Shown here one piece after another: positions 9,438 through 18,577 of a DNA stretch of 45,751 nt; within the stretch, counting starts at the first letter, position 1, and each line of letters opens with the position of its first letter. The translations under genes were made by a program, and so were the position numbers. Location: NCBI GenBank assembly GCA_002723385.1, contig PBNY01000083.1:1-45751 (forward strand), written 5' to 3'. Under the pieces are notes generated by a model. The model worked only from the letters and a program-made list of their open reading frames with translations. It did not search any database and was not told the origin of the DNA. The DNA comes from Oceanospirillaceae bacterium (GTDB taxonomy: Bacteria; Pseudomonadota; Gammaproteobacteria; Pseudomonadales; Oceanobacteraceae).

Positions 9438-10089
9438 CTTTCTTCCTCCAAGAAAACAATTCCCGGCTCTGCAATGGCCGGTCAAGAATGTGATCTATAG
9501 CCTGTCGGAGAATACGTTTCGCACACACCCAGCTTTCGGCACCCGGCTTGCCTGTACCAGACAGGGGTAATAGCCAGTGAGCGGCGTAAGCTCCATCTCT
9601 CGAAGGCAGCAGCCCTCGTTCAGGTTCAAAATCGTATCGGGTTTGCGCATTCAGTGGTCGCCCGTCGCAATCGGAAGACCAGCTAAAGCCGTATCCCAAT
9701 TGCATCAATAGCTGGTACTCGAACGTGCGCAACCAGGGTTCGGGATGCTGACCGCCAGCCAGTGCTTCCAGCGTTCGCTCATAGCGGTCATACACCGCTG
9801 GCATGGAATCGCCGGTGTTCAACAAGCGCACCAGAAGTTCGTTCAAATACAGGCTGCACAGCAACGCATCACCATCCAGTTGCGATTGCTTTACACAATT
9901 CACGGCATAGATGCGGGGCCAGTCATCGCTGTCGCTCCAGCCAGCTTCATAGATGCTGTTTAGTTCCAGACGTGTTTGCTTCCGATGCGGCGTGACCACA
10001 AATTGCTTGCCAGATTGACGAGAAAAAACCGTCAGCAACCAATCGGCTTCGTCGAGAGGCACCCGGTGAAGAACGCATAATCGATGCAT
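9430..10089 (-). CDS. recO: DNA repair and recombination mediator RecO
   Basis: Member of the RecFOR path that loads RecA onto SSB-coated single-stranded DNA. The N-terminal OB fold is seen in [20 protein letters not shown] and [11 protein letters not shown], followed by the helical part with [16 protein letters not shown] and [16 protein letters not shown]. It is 219 residues against 242 in E. coli. No C4 zinc finger is visible, as in many proteobacterial RecO. It sits between era and pdxJ as expected, 12 bases after the era stop. Confidence 0.93.
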   Translation of the reverse strand: MHRLCVLHRVPLDEADWLLTVFSRQSGKQFVVTPHRKQTRLELNSIYEAGWSDSDDWPRIYAVNCVKQSQLDGDALLCSLYLNELLVRLLNTGDSMPAVYDRYERTLEALAGGQHPEPWLRTFEYQLLMQLGYGFSWSSDCDGRPLNAQTRYDFEPERGLLPSRDGAYAAHWLLPLSGTGKPGAESWVCAKRILRQAIDHILDRPLQSRELFSWRKKDG

Positions 10090-10101
10090 TCCGTTTGCCT
10101 G

Positions 10102-10995
10102 TTATTCCTGGTCAGTATATCCGAGGCTACGAAGCGCTCGTTCATCGTCCGACCAGCCCGACTTGACCTTCACCCAGAGATTCAGCATCACCTTGCAATC
10201 GAACAAATTTTCCATATCGAGGCGTGCCTCCCGGCCAATCTGCTTGATCCGGTAGCCAGCATCACCAATCACAATGCGTTTCTGGGAAGCGCGTTCGACC
10301 AGGATCAGAGCACTGATTTCGGCCAGCTCACCGGTATGAACGAACTCCTCGATTTCCACTGTCATGGCGTACGGCAGTTCGTCCCCCAGCTGACGCATGA
10401 TCTTCTCCCGCACCAGTTCTGCAGCGAGAAAACGCGAGCTTCGATCCGTAATCTGGTCTTCTGGATAGAAGTACTGGCCTTCAGGCAAATAGCTCTCGAT
10501 CAGATTTTCCAGACGATCCACGTTCCGACCAGTCTTGGCACTCAGAGGAATGATCTGATCAAACGAATGGCGCTCGGCCAGGCGCTGCAAATAGGGTAAC
10601 AGGACATCTTTGTCTTTCAGGCTATCGGCTTTATTCACGGCCAAAACAACGGGGGCGCGTTGCTGTGAAACGGCTTCCAGAACTAGGTCGTCTTCTTCAG
10701 TCCAGCGCGTCCGATCCACCACCATCACCACCAGATCGACGTCACGTACTGCTGTGGTCGCAGCACGGTTCATATAGCGGTTAATCGCTTTATCCTGAAT
10801 GCAGTGAATACCCGGCGTATCAACATAAATGACCTGAACGTCATCTTCTGTCTTGATGCCGAGAATCTGATGGCGAGTGGTTTGCGGCTTGCGCGATGTA
10901 ATGGACAACTTTTGCCCAAGAATCCGGTTCATCAACGTCGACTTGCCGACGTTCGGACGACCTACAATGGCTACAAAGCCGGTTTTGACCGTCAT
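10102..10995 (-). CDS. era: GTPase Era, 30S ribosome assembly factor
   Basis: Ras-like GTPase with a C-terminal KH domain that binds the 3' end of 16S rRNA during 30S maturation. The G motifs are [10 protein letters not shown] (G1), DTPGIH (G3) and NKAD (G4). The KH region includes [10 protein letters not shown] and [19 protein letters not shown]. At 297 residues it matches E. coli Era (301). The start codon overlaps the rnc stop (ATGA), a coupling common for rnc-era. Confidence 0.97.
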   Translation of the reverse strand: MTVKTGFVAIVGRPNVGKSTLMNRILGQKLSITSRKPQTTRHQILGIKTEDDVQVIYVDTPGIHCIQDKAINRYMNRAATTAVRDVDLVVMVVDRTRWTEEDDLVLEAVSQQRAPVVLAVNKADSLKDKDVLLPYLQRLAERHSFDQIIPLSAKTGRNVDRLENLIESYLPEGQYFYPEDQITDRSSRFLAAELVREKIMRQLGDELPYAMTVEIEEFVHTGELAEISALILVERASQKRIVIGDAGYRIKQIGREARLDMENLFDCKVMLNLWVKVKSGWSDDERALRSLGYTDQE

Positions 10996-11681
10996 GAGTG
11001 ATCTCCGTCGTTCAGGCCCAGCTCAGCCAGTACCAGTTCAGCAGCCGCTTGCTCCGCACCGCGACGACTGGTGCCCTTCGCCGTCACCGGTGAACACTCG
11101 GGAACCGTGCAGGTCACAGTAAAGCTTTGCTTGTTCGACGGGCCTTCAATGGCGACAACATCGTAGCGCGGCAGGTTCTGGTGACGTCCCTGTTGATATT
11201 CCTGCAGACGGGTTTTGGGATCCTTGATCGGATCTTCCAGGGACAGAGAATCCAGTCGGGACTGAAACCAGACCAGAATGCGTTCTCTGGCCGCTTCGAG
11301 ACCAGCGTCCAGATAAATCGCCCCGATCAGAGCTTCGACGGCATCAGCAAGGATGGATTCGCGGCGATGACCTCCGCTCTTGAGTTCTCCGGAACCCAGC
11401 AACAAGAACTCACCCAAATCAAATTCTTTGGCGACATCCGCCAATGTTTCGCCCTTTACCAGTCGAGCGCGCAGACGACTCAACTTGCCTTCACGGGCAG
11501 CACCGAATCGGCGAAACAGCTCATCAGCGATAACAAAATTCAGGATCGAGTCACCCAGAAACTCCAGACGCTCATTGTTGTTTCCCCCGCGGCTGCGGTG
11601 CGTCAGCGCCAGCGTCGCCAGGGATTCATCATTAAACTGATATCCCAGACGCTGCGATAATTTGAGGAGGGGGTTATTCAC
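10992..11681 (-). CDS. rnc: Ribonuclease III
   Basis: Double-strand-specific endoribonuclease for rRNA and mRNA processing. The catalytic signature [20 protein letters not shown] is intact, and a second acidic site is in [17 protein letters not shown] dsRNA-binding domain follows ([20 protein letters not shown] to [16 protein letters not shown]). At 229 residues it is the usual size (E. coli 226). It overlaps era by 4 bases and shares one base with the DUF4845 stop, so DUF4845-rnc-era are likely read together. Confidence 0.97.
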   Translation of the reverse strand: MNNPLLKLSQRLGYQFNDESLATLALTHRSRGGNNNERLEFLGDSILNFVIADELFRRFGAAREGKLSRLRARLVKGETLADVAKEFDLGEFLLLGSGELKSGGHRRESILADAVEALIGAIYLDAGLEAARERILVWFQSRLDSLSLEDPIKDPKTRLQEYQQGRHQNLPRYDVVAIEGPSNKQSFTVTCTVPECSPVTAKGTSRRGAEQAAAELVLAELGLNDGDHS

Positions 11682-12049
11682 TAGTTAAATTCTTCCTCGT
11701 GATAAAAACGGCCAACAAGATCAATATTGGCGATAAAGTTACCGCGCGATTCGTATTCCCATTGCAGCAACAAACCACCCGACACCCGTTTTACCGTCAT
11801 GCCATCCGTTGGAATATTGACATTGTTACTGTCCAAACGGCTCTGGATCATCTGCTTCAATTCTTTCTGACGTGTGCGTGAATTCACTTCGCCCGATTCG
11901 CGAATATTCTCGAAAATCGTTTTCACCAGTTTGTCGTCCCAGTACATCGGGCCGACCGCAATTCCGGCTTTCACGATAACGCCCACGATGGTGAGAATCA
12001 CCAGCACGGTTACAAATGAAACACCTGCCTGCTTTTTCATATTAGTCAT
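11681..12049 (-). CDS. DUF4845 family inner-membrane protein
   Basis: A small single-pass protein of 122 residues. It has a type IV pilin-like start: a short charged head, then a hydrophobic helix ([20 protein letters not shown], about 10-29), then a soluble tail with [19 protein letters not shown]. Proteins of this family sit between lepB and rnc in Pseudomonas and relatives. Their function is not established. Here the gene overlaps the lepA stop by 8 bases, because lepB is not present between them. Confidence 0.88.
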   Translation of the reverse strand: MTNMKKQAGVSFVTVLVILTIVGVIVKAGIAVGPMYWDDKLVKTIFENIRESGEVNSRTRQKELKQMIQSRLDSNNVNIPTDGMTVKRVSGGLLLQWEYESRGNFIANIDLVGRFYHEEEFN

Positions 12050-13841
12050 CCACTTTGAGAACTGCCAGAAAGGCAGATTGTGGTATTTCGACGCTACCGA
12101 TTTGTTTCATGCGCTTCTTACCTTCCTTCTGCTTCTGCAACAGTTTTTTCTTACGACTCACGTCACCGCCGTAACATTTGGCTGTCACGTTTTTGCGTAA
12201 GGCCTTGACGGTGGTACGAGCAACCACCTGATTCCCCACTGCCGCCTGAATAGCCACATCAAACATTTGACGCGGAATCAGTTCTTTCATTTTTTCAGTC
12301 AGGGAAGCACCACGACGGCGAACATTGTCGCGGTGCATAATGACCGCCAGCGCATCAACACGTTCACCGTTCACCAAGACATCCAGTCGAACCAGCGGAG
12401 CGGGTTCAAAACGCGAGAAGTTATAGTCGAGCGAGGCGAAACCACGGCTGGCAGACTTCAGGCGGTCGAAGAAGTCCATCACCACCTCGGCCATGGGCAA
12501 CTCATATTTCAGGGAAACCTGGTTTCCTGTGTACTGCATGTCCAACTGAACACCGCGTTTTTCAATACACAGGGTGATGACGTTACCCAGATACTCTTCC
12601 GGCACCAGAATATTGGCTTCGGCGATTGGCTCACGCATTTCCTGAATAGTGCCGGCGTCAGGCAGCTTGGACGGGTTATCAACCTCAATAACCTCGTTTT
12701 TGTTGGTCAGCACTTCGTACACAACCGTTGGCGCCGTAGTAATCAGATCGAGATCGTATTCCCGTTCCAAACGCTCCTGAATGATTTCCATGTGCAGCAT
12801 GCCAAGGAAGCCGCAACGGAAACCAAAGCCCAGGGCGTCGGAGTTTTCCGGTTCGAAAAATAACGAAGCATCGTTCAGGGACAGCTTGTCGAGCGCATCA
12901 CGGAAGCTCTCGAAATCATCGGAACTGACCGGAAACAGGCCGGCATAAACCTGAGGTTTTACTTTCTGGAAACCCGGCAAGGAATTCGTATCCGGGTGAC
13001 GGGTACTCACGATGGTATCACCAACTGGCGCACCGTGAATTTCCTTGATACCGGCAACCAGATAGCCAACTTCACCGGTGCGCAGTTCATCTTTCGGATG
13101 ACGCTTTGGAGTGAAAATACCGACTCCGTCAACACCATGATCACGCCCTGTGCTCTTCATCCGGATCTTGTCACCCTTGCGGATAACGCCATTTTTAACC
13201 CGAATCAGAGAAACTACCCCCAGATAGGGGTCGAACCAGGAGTCAATGATCAGAGCCTGCAAGGCGCCATCAATTTCCCCTTCCGGAGGCGGGATGTTGG
13301 CCACCAGGTCTTCAAGAACATCTTCAACGTTCAAGCCGCTCTTGGCGCTGCACTGAACCGCATCCATGGCGTCCAGACCAATAATATCCTCAATTTCCTG
13401 GGCAACCCGGTCTGGATCAGCCTGGGGCAAATCCATCTTGTTCAATACCGGGCGCACCTCCAGGCCTTGTTCAATGGCGGTGTAGCAGTTGGCTACCGAC
13501 TGCGCTTCAACACCTTGCGCAGCGTCCACCACCAGCAGTGCCCCTTCACAGGCGGCAAGCGATCTGGATACTTCGTAGCTGAAGTCAACGTGTCCAGGTG
13601 TATCAATAAAATTCAGCTGATAGACCTGTCCGTTACGTGCCCTGTAGTCAAGGGTAACGCTCTGGGCCTTAATGGTGATGCCACGCTCACGCTCCAAATC
13701 CATGGAGTCGAGAACCTGCTGTTGCATTTCACGATCGGACAACCCGCCACAGGTCTGGATAAACCGATCCGAGAGGGTCGATTTACCGTGGTCGATGTGG
13801 GCAATAATGGAGAAATTACGAATGTGGTCCAGGTGGCTCAC
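12042..13841 (-). CDS. lepA: Elongation factor 4 (LepA), ribosomal back-translocase GTPase
   Basis: Translational GTPase that binds the ribosome and acts on stalled or maturing complexes. At 599 residues it equals E. coli LepA. G motifs are [14 protein letters not shown] (P-loop), IDTPGHVDF and [13 protein letters not shown]-like domains II, III and V follow. The LepA-specific C-terminal domain includes [19 protein letters not shown] and [20 protein letters not shown]. It lies downstream of mucD with 138 bases between, including a strong hairpin, and is the first gene of the lepA to acpS run. Confidence 0.97.
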   Translation of the reverse strand: MSHLDHIRNFSIIAHIDHGKSTLSDRFIQTCGGLSDREMQQQVLDSMDLERERGITIKAQSVTLDYRARNGQVYQLNFIDTPGHVDFSYEVSRSLAACEGALLVVDAAQGVEAQSVANCYTAIEQGLEVRPVLNKMDLPQADPDRVAQEIEDIIGLDAMDAVQCSAKSGLNVEDVLEDLVANIPPPEGEIDGALQALIIDSWFDPYLGVVSLIRVKNGVIRKGDKIRMKSTGRDHGVDGVGIFTPKRHPKDELRTGEVGYLVAGIKEIHGAPVGDTIVSTRHPDTNSLPGFQKVKPQVYAGLFPVSSDDFESFRDALDKLSLNDASLFFEPENSDALGFGFRCGFLGMLHMEIIQERLEREYDLDLITTAPTVVYEVLTNKNEVIEVDNPSKLPDAGTIQEMREPIAEANILVPEEYLGNVITLCIEKRGVQLDMQYTGNQVSLKYELPMAEVVMDFFDRLKSASRGFASLDYNFSRFEPAPLVRLDVLVNGERVDALAVIMHRDNVRRRGASLTEKMKELIPRQMFDVAIQAAVGNQVVARTTVKALRKNVTAKCYGGDVSRKKKLLQKQKEGKKRMKQIGSVEIPQSAFLAVLKVDD

Positions 13842-13913
13842 GAGATCAGTTCCAGGCGATTCAAATGGACAGGGAGTTTACTTGAAAGCGCCAGTGATGG
13901 CTATTTGATGACA

Positions 13914-13953
13914 AAAGCCGTTTGGTGACTGCGATATCGACCCAAACGGCTTT
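13914..13953 (-). terminator. Hairpin between mucD and lepA
   Basis: A perfect 12-base stem AAAGCCGTTTGG/CCAAACGGCTTT with a 16-base loop lies just after the mucD stop. On the minus strand it ends in CTTTTG, a short T-tail, so it may terminate or attenuate the stress operon before lepA or act as an RNA end. Efficiency is uncertain. Confidence 0.6.
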
Positions 13954-13979
13954 GGAACTGAGAGCCTGTTGTGGAAATG

Positions 13980-15371
13980 TTACTCAACCCGAAGCGGGAT
14001 AAACATGGCAACGCCCTGGCGCAAGATACGCATCGGAACCCGACGCTTGGAAGGCAGTTCCTCGACTACACGTTCGAAATCCGCCAGATTACGAACGCTC
14101 TGGCCGTGTATGGAAGTGATCACATCCCCAACCTGAACGCCCGAGATCATCGCTGGGCCTTGTTTCACTTCACGAACCACTACACCTTCGTTATTGCCTG
14201 AACGTTGATCATCCACAGAAGCAACGGTCACTCCAAGACGCGAGCTATCAACCACCCCCGGCTTTGCCCTGGCAGGCATCACGCCTGCGCTGGAGTCCAG
14301 GGTACCAATAGTCACCCTCAGGGTTTTACGCGTGCCGTTACGCATGATCATCACACGAACGCTGCTGCCAGGCTTCACTCGTCCGACATGATGCGGCAGG
14401 TCTGATGACATACGAATGTCCTTGCCATCAAAGGTCAGAATCACGTCACCGGTCTGGAAACCGGCTTCTTCGGCAGGACTGTCAGGCAACACCTGGGCAA
14501 CCAGTGCTCCAGCGGCCTTGCTCAGTCCGAAAGATTCCGCGAGATCTTTATCCACTTCCTGAATCACGACACCCAGCCATCCACGGCTGACCGAACCGGT
14601 TTCCTTCAGCTGGTCAACCACCTCCATGGCCACATCGATAGGAATCGCAAATGACACCCCCATGAATCCGCCAGAGCGGGTGTAAATCTGGGAATTGATA
14701 CCCACCACTTCACCATCGAGATTAAACAGTGGGCCGCCCGAATTTCCCGGATTGATCGCCACATCCGTCTGAATAAAAGGAACGTAGTTTTCATTTGGCA
14801 GACTACGTCCTTTCGCACTCACAATACCGGCTGTGACGGAATAATCGAATCCAAACGGAGAACCAATCGCAACCACCCATTCACCAACTTCGAGATCTTC
14901 AGACTTGCCCAGATCGACTGTTGGCAGGTCGTCGGCCTCGACTTTCAAAACCGCCAGGTCAGAGCTTTTGTCAGCACCGATCACCTGAGCGTTTAGCTGG
15001 CGGCGATCATTCAGGCGCACAATGATTTCATCGGCGTCCTGAATAACGTGATTATTAGTCAGGATGTAGCCATCCTCGGAAACAATAAAACCGGATCCCA
15101 ATGACGTATGTTCACGAGAGCCACCCTGGCCGTGGCCACCACCAGGCTGCCCGGGAATACCAAAGAAATGACGGAAGATTTCAGGGACGTCTTCGGGCAG
15201 GCCGAATTGCTGATAATGGGGATTCGAGCGGCCATGCTGAATGGTACTGATGTTAACCACAGCTGGCGAAGTCTCTTTTACCAAATCCCTGAAATCAGGG
15301 AGGCTTGCCAATGCCGTCTGCGCCATGATTACCAAAGGCAAAATAACGGAAGCTCTTAACAAGGAAAGCAT
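13980..15371 (-). CDS. mucD: Periplasmic serine protease MucD (DegP/HtrA family)
   Basis: Envelope quality-control protease and chaperone that degrades misfolded periplasmic proteins and restrains AlgU activation in Pseudomonas. The chosen ATG at 15371 gives a good signal peptide (LLRASVILPLVIMAQTALAS) and has AGGAT upstream. The frame open to 15464 has no support. The catalytic triad is His in LTNNHVIQDAD, Asp in KSSDLAVLKV and Ser in NPGNSGGPLFN. Two PDZ domains follow (GWLGVVIQEVD and RLGVTVASVDD). At 463 residues it is the size of MucD. It lies 217 bases from rseC, with a possible promoter of its own. Confidence 0.94.
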   Translation of the reverse strand: MLSLLRASVILPLVIMAQTALASLPDFRDLVKETSPAVVNISTIQHGRSNPHYQQFGLPEDVPEIFRHFFGIPGQPGGGHGQGGSREHTSLGSGFIVSEDGYILTNNHVIQDADEIIVRLNDRRQLNAQVIGADKSSDLAVLKVEADDLPTVDLGKSEDLEVGEWVVAIGSPFGFDYSVTAGIVSAKGRSLPNENYVPFIQTDVAINPGNSGGPLFNLDGEVVGINSQIYTRSGGFMGVSFAIPIDVAMEVVDQLKETGSVSRGWLGVVIQEVDKDLAESFGLSKAAGALVAQVLPDSPAEEAGFQTGDVILTFDGKDIRMSSDLPHHVGRVKPGSSVRVMIMRNGTRKTLRVTIGTLDSSAGVMPARAKPGVVDSSRLGVTVASVDDQRSGNNEGVVVREVKQGPAMISGVQVGDVITSIHGQSVRNLADFERVVEELPSKRRVPMRILRQGVAMFIPLRVE

Positions 15372-15470
15372 ACTTAATATCCTGTATTGAGAGTGATCAG
15401 ATAAGGAATTTATATTCCGGAAACCAGAGTTAGAAATGCACTGACACCCAGTGAGTGCCCACATACTTCG

Positions 15471-15498
15471 TATGACTATTTTCCATTTTCACAGTTCC
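15471..15498 (-). promoter_or_regulatory. Weak sigma-E-like promoter upstream of mucD
   Basis: On the minus strand GGAACT (15493-15498) is followed after 17 bases by TCATA (15471-15475). This resembles the AlgU/sigma-E pattern GAACTT, 16-17 bases, TCTGA, but both boxes deviate. It would sit about 100 bases before the mucD start. Offered only as a candidate. Confidence 0.3.
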
Positions 15499-15588
15499 TG
15501 TTTGAATCATTATCAACGTAAAAATTCACAGGAATATTGTTCGAAAATTACAGTAAGACAGGTGCAGACAAGTGATGGAACAACCGAA

Positions 15589-16047
15589 TCACTTGTCCGA
15601 CAGCTCGGAAAAACAGCCTGGAACTGATGAAGAATCAATGGGTGGTATCAAGCGTGGCTGCCACTGTTCCTGATAGCGTTCAGACAAGCCACGAGCAACG
15701 GCAAAACCGACAGCCAATCCAGCACTCGCGCCCAGAAATATCTGCCAGTCTGGCATATCAAAACGACTGGCAATCACGGCTCCAAGAGCCAAACCAAGCA
15801 GTGGGATACCATATAGGACCAGCGCGCTCATGGCGACGGCACCATCGGGAAGTTCAACCGATACTTCCTCCCCAACGCTGAACTTTTGACTGGTTTCAAC
15901 CCAGAGAGTGACAGGACGACCCAACTTCTTGAGGCTTTGTTGACCACAACCGGACTTTGCCTGACAAGATTCACAAGCAGAAGCCTGGACACCCTCCACC
16001 CAAATGCCACCAGCCGCGAGTTCTTTAACAACGACCTGTTCCCTCAT
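15589..16047 (-). CDS. rseC: RseC/MucC family inner-membrane protein
   Basis: A 152-residue protein of the RseC/MucC family. The N-terminal soluble part carries cysteines (ACESCQAKSGCG) of the kind used to bind an Fe-S cluster or for redox chemistry. Two membrane helices follow (about 75-95 and 102-122, LVLYGIPLLGLALGAVIAS and GASAGLAVGFAVA). Family members help reduce SoxR in E. coli and modulate sigma-E/AlgU in others. The start overlaps the mucB stop by 4 bases, so it belongs to the rpoE-mucA-mucB unit. Confidence 0.92.
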   Translation of the reverse strand: MREQVVVKELAAGGIWVEGVQASACESCQAKSGCGQQSLKKLGRPVTLWVETSQKFSVGEEVSVELPDGAVAMSALVLYGIPLLGLALGAVIASRFDMPDWQIFLGASAGLAVGFAVARGLSERYQEQWQPRLIPPIDSSSVPGCFSELSDK

Positions 16048-17048
16048 TGGACACCTGCTGAAGACGGCGCTTTTTCGGGGGTCTTTTTTACAGATCCAGC
16101 AATTTTACGAGCAGTTTTCAGCGGTAACTCTCCCACCAAGGTGATGCGGAACAGCTTGCCACCGTTAACACGATTCATCACAACGGCTGAAGTCGCGCCC
16201 CAGCGATTGGTCATGTCTGGCATCGGCTTGTCAGTCGCCGACTCCACGAACACAGAAAAAGCTGACAACCCATCGGAATACATCATCGAAGACCGGCCCA
16301 TTGCGTGCTTTTGGGCTGTTCGCTGGAATCCCTCTGGAATCCACTTCGGCAACCAACTCAACGCCTCCGAGCTTACAGACGATTCCAGTGGCGGCGCCAC
16401 GCGGTGCCCGCGACCGGAAGCATCAAATTCGGAAAATGGCAATCGAGTTCCGATGCTGATGCTGGCGAACTGATAACGCTCCAGTACCTTGTCACGCTCA
16501 CCAAGCAGGTCGGAGCGCAGCAATAAACCGCTTTCGGCATCCAACCACAACTTGTGTCCATAACGATGGCGATCTTTGGGGACGACCAGAACTTCCTGGG
16601 TCATTCGGCCTGCTACGCGAGATTGTCCGGCGAGTGACAGCGAATAGTGTTTTTGGATTTGAGCGATGTTGTCGCGAAGATTATTGGCAATATTGCCAAC
16701 AGCGGTTTCATGATATCGAACAGCGTGGTCACCAGGATGAGTATGAATGGTTTCTTGACCAATCCGGATAACCTCTCGGGGGTCACCAGTCAGGTGCACA
16801 ATCTTTTCATACTCAATACCCTCGACCACCATATGCCCGATGGACAGGGTTTGCCACGCCATGGAGTTACCAAATACCAATACGCCTTGATAATCGGTTT
16901 CTTTTACAGCATGGGACATTTTATCGAGCCAGGATGCAGCATTGTTTTCTGCCCGGGCCAACGAAGTCACAAACCAGGTTGAAAAAAGCAAAGCCACCAG
17001 CAGGCTTTGCTTTCTGGACATCCTGTTAGCCAAGGTTACTGACCACAT
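16044..17048 (-). CDS. mucB: Sigma-E regulator MucB/RseB
   Basis: Periplasmic protein that binds the periplasmic domain of MucA/RseA and protects it from proteolysis until lipid or LPS signals release it. A signal peptide (SLLVALLFSTWFVTSLARA) precedes the lipid-binding MucB/RseB N-terminal fold (ASWLDKMSHAVKETDYQGVL) and the C-terminal domain. The ATG at 17048 shares its A with the mucA stop (TAATG). An internal Met nine codons later would give a tidier signal peptide. Length 334 against about 318 in E. coli RseB. Confidence 0.93.
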   Translation of the reverse strand: MWSVTLANRMSRKQSLLVALLFSTWFVTSLARAENNAASWLDKMSHAVKETDYQGVLVFGNSMAWQTLSIGHMVVEGIEYEKIVHLTGDPREVIRIGQETIHTHPGDHAVRYHETAVGNIANNLRDNIAQIQKHYSLSLAGQSRVAGRMTQEVLVVPKDRHRYGHKLWLDAESGLLLRSDLLGERDKVLERYQFASISIGTRLPFSEFDASGRGHRVAPPLESSVSSEALSWLPKWIPEGFQRTAQKHAMGRSSMMYSDGLSAFSVFVESATDKPMPDMTNRWGATSAVVMNRVNGGKLFRITLVGELPLKTARKIAGSVKKTPEKAPSSAGVQ

Positions 17049-17764
17049 TATTGCTGTTCGTCAGCATCAAAATTGGACACGCGTGCAAAGGGCATCAGGC
17101 CACGGCCGGTATTCAAAGCAGCGTGTTCACTGTGCTGCATCACGTAAGCGCGCAGTTTGTCCTGGGCCTCACGCAACTCGGCTTCGGACAGTTCAGGTTC
17201 ACCCGCTGACGGAATCGGAGAATACGGCAATTGCTCAGAGGTGACAGAAACCAGCTGGCTCCCAGGTTGAGACAGGGTTGATAAAACAGGCGCCGTAGAC
17301 TGGGGATTAACCGCAGAAGCTCCCGCCGCAGCCACACTTGGCGAGGTCACAGCACCAGTCACTTCCGGGGCATCCGTCAAGCGGGCACCGAGCAATACCG
17401 CCAGGGTCACAGAAGCAGCAACGGCTCCTGAAGTCACCCAACTGAAACGATTCGACTTCTGGTCGTTCGCATCAGGAGTCGCATTTGTTTCTGCACTCAT
17501 ACTCTGATGATTGTGAGACTCCTCTGACACAGACGCTGGCACCTCATCCATTGGTACACCATCCAGAGCTTGCATGATGCCTCTGGACAGGTCGGTCGTG
17601 GATGCTGGTTCACCGCGCATTACAGAGCCAATTAACTGGTAACGGCCCCATTGTTCCCGAAGGTTGTCATCATGTTCCGACTGATTAAGAACCCTGCGAA
17701 TTTCCAGCTCATCAGCTTCACCATCGACCAGTGCGGACAGGGATTCTTTCATGCGATCATTCAT
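17048..17764 (-). CDS. mucA: Anti-sigma factor MucA/RseA
   Basis: Single-pass inner-membrane protein that holds RpoE/AlgU inactive. The N-terminal cytosolic anti-sigma domain (MKESLSALVDGEADELEIRR) spans about 1-80. One membrane helix lies at about 109-128, followed by a long periplasmic tail rich in Ala, Pro and Ser. The tail is where site-1 proteases of the DegS/AlgW kind would cut. Length 238 is longer than MucA (194) or RseA (216), mainly in linker and tail. It starts 20 bases after the rpoE stop. Confidence 0.92.
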   Translation of the reverse strand: MNDRMKESLSALVDGEADELEIRRVLNQSEHDDNLREQWGRYQLIGSVMRGEPASTTDLSRGIMQALDGVPMDEVPASVSEESHNHQSMSAETNATPDANDQKSNRFSWVTSGAVAASVTLAVLLGARLTDAPEVTGAVTSPSVAAAGASAVNPQSTAPVLSTLSQPGSQLVSVTSEQLPYSPIPSAGEPELSEAELREAQDKLRAYVMQHSEHAALNTGRGLMPFARVSNFDADEQQ

Positions 17765-17784
17765 TATATCTACCTTCTACATCA

Positions 17785-18372
17785 TCACGCGGAGGCACTC
17801 AGAAGAGGCTGCATTTTCTTTTCAATCGCTTCCCTGGCTCGGAAGATTCGTGAGCGTACAGTACCAATTGGACAGCTCATCACTTCCGCAATTTCTTCAT
17901 AACTCAGACCATCCATTTCCCGAAGTGTAATCGCCATACGCAGATCTTCAGGCAGAGCGGCAATGGCGTCAAAAACAACTTTCTGCAACTGATCCCGCTG
18001 CAGCAGTCCGTCTGGCGTGTCAGAGTCTTTCATCGGGCTGACATCACCGAAGTATTCGGCATCTTCCGGATCAATGTCGTGGGTCGGTGTCTTGCGTCCA
18101 CGGCTGACCAGGTGATTTTTGGCTGTATTCACCGCAATTCGGTACAGCCAGGTATAAAAGGCGCTGTCACCACGGAAGTTAGGCAATGCACGATATGCCT
18201 TGATGAAGGCTTCCTGGGTAACGTCCTGTGCTTCGGCGTGATCTGAAACAAAACGCCCCACCAGAGATAAAATGCGGTGCTGATATTTAACCACCAACAA
18301 ATCGAAAGCACGGCGGTCGCCCTTCTGGACTCTTGCCACCAGCTGTCGGTCGGTTTGTTGATGATCGGTCAT
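17785..18372 (-). CDS. rpoE: RNA polymerase sigma factor RpoE/AlgU
   Basis: Extracytoplasmic-function sigma factor for envelope stress. Region 2 is seen in DLLVVKYQHRILSLVGRFV and FIKAYRALPNFRGDSAFYTW, and region 4 in LREMDGLSYEEIAEVMSCP and GTVRSRIFRAREAIEKKM. The start ATG at 18372 gives 195 residues, the family size (E. coli 191), and has GGAAC upstream. The frame open to 18450 is ignored. It heads rpoE-mucA-mucB-rseC, with mucD next, as in Pseudomonas algU-mucABCD. It is divergent from nadB with 205 bases between, also a conserved arrangement. Confidence 0.97.
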   Translation of the reverse strand: MTDHQQTDRQLVARVQKGDRRAFDLLVVKYQHRILSLVGRFVSDHAEAQDVTQEAFIKAYRALPNFRGDSAFYTWLYRIAVNTAKNHLVSRGRKTPTHDIDPEDAEYFGDVSPMKDSDTPDGLLQRDQLQKVVFDAIAALPEDLRMAITLREMDGLSYEEIAEVMSCPIGTVRSRIFRAREAIEKKMQPLLSASA

Positions 18373-18451
18373 GTTCTGTTCCGAAGCCCTTGTCGGCTGT
18401 TTCTTCAATACGGCTGATGTCACTTTGGCCTCTCCATCGTGGCTGTTCACG

Positions 18452-18480
18452 ATAGAGTCATGCCAAATCCGATAAGTTCC
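18452..18480 (-). promoter_or_regulatory. Candidate self-activated sigma-E promoter of rpoE
   Basis: On the minus strand GGAACTT (18474-18480) is separated by 17 bases from TCTAT (18452-18456). The first box is an exact sigma-E -35 element, the second a near match to TCTGA. It lies about 80 bases before the rpoE start. Autoregulation of rpoE/algU is known in E. coli and Pseudomonas. Confidence 0.65.
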
Positions 18481-18577
18481 CTAACGAACCCTATACCAAG
18501 GTGTCATTTATTGCGTTGCTGGCAGAGGAACCCTGCTGGCATTATACGGTTTTATTTTTTTGATACACCGGGTTCCA

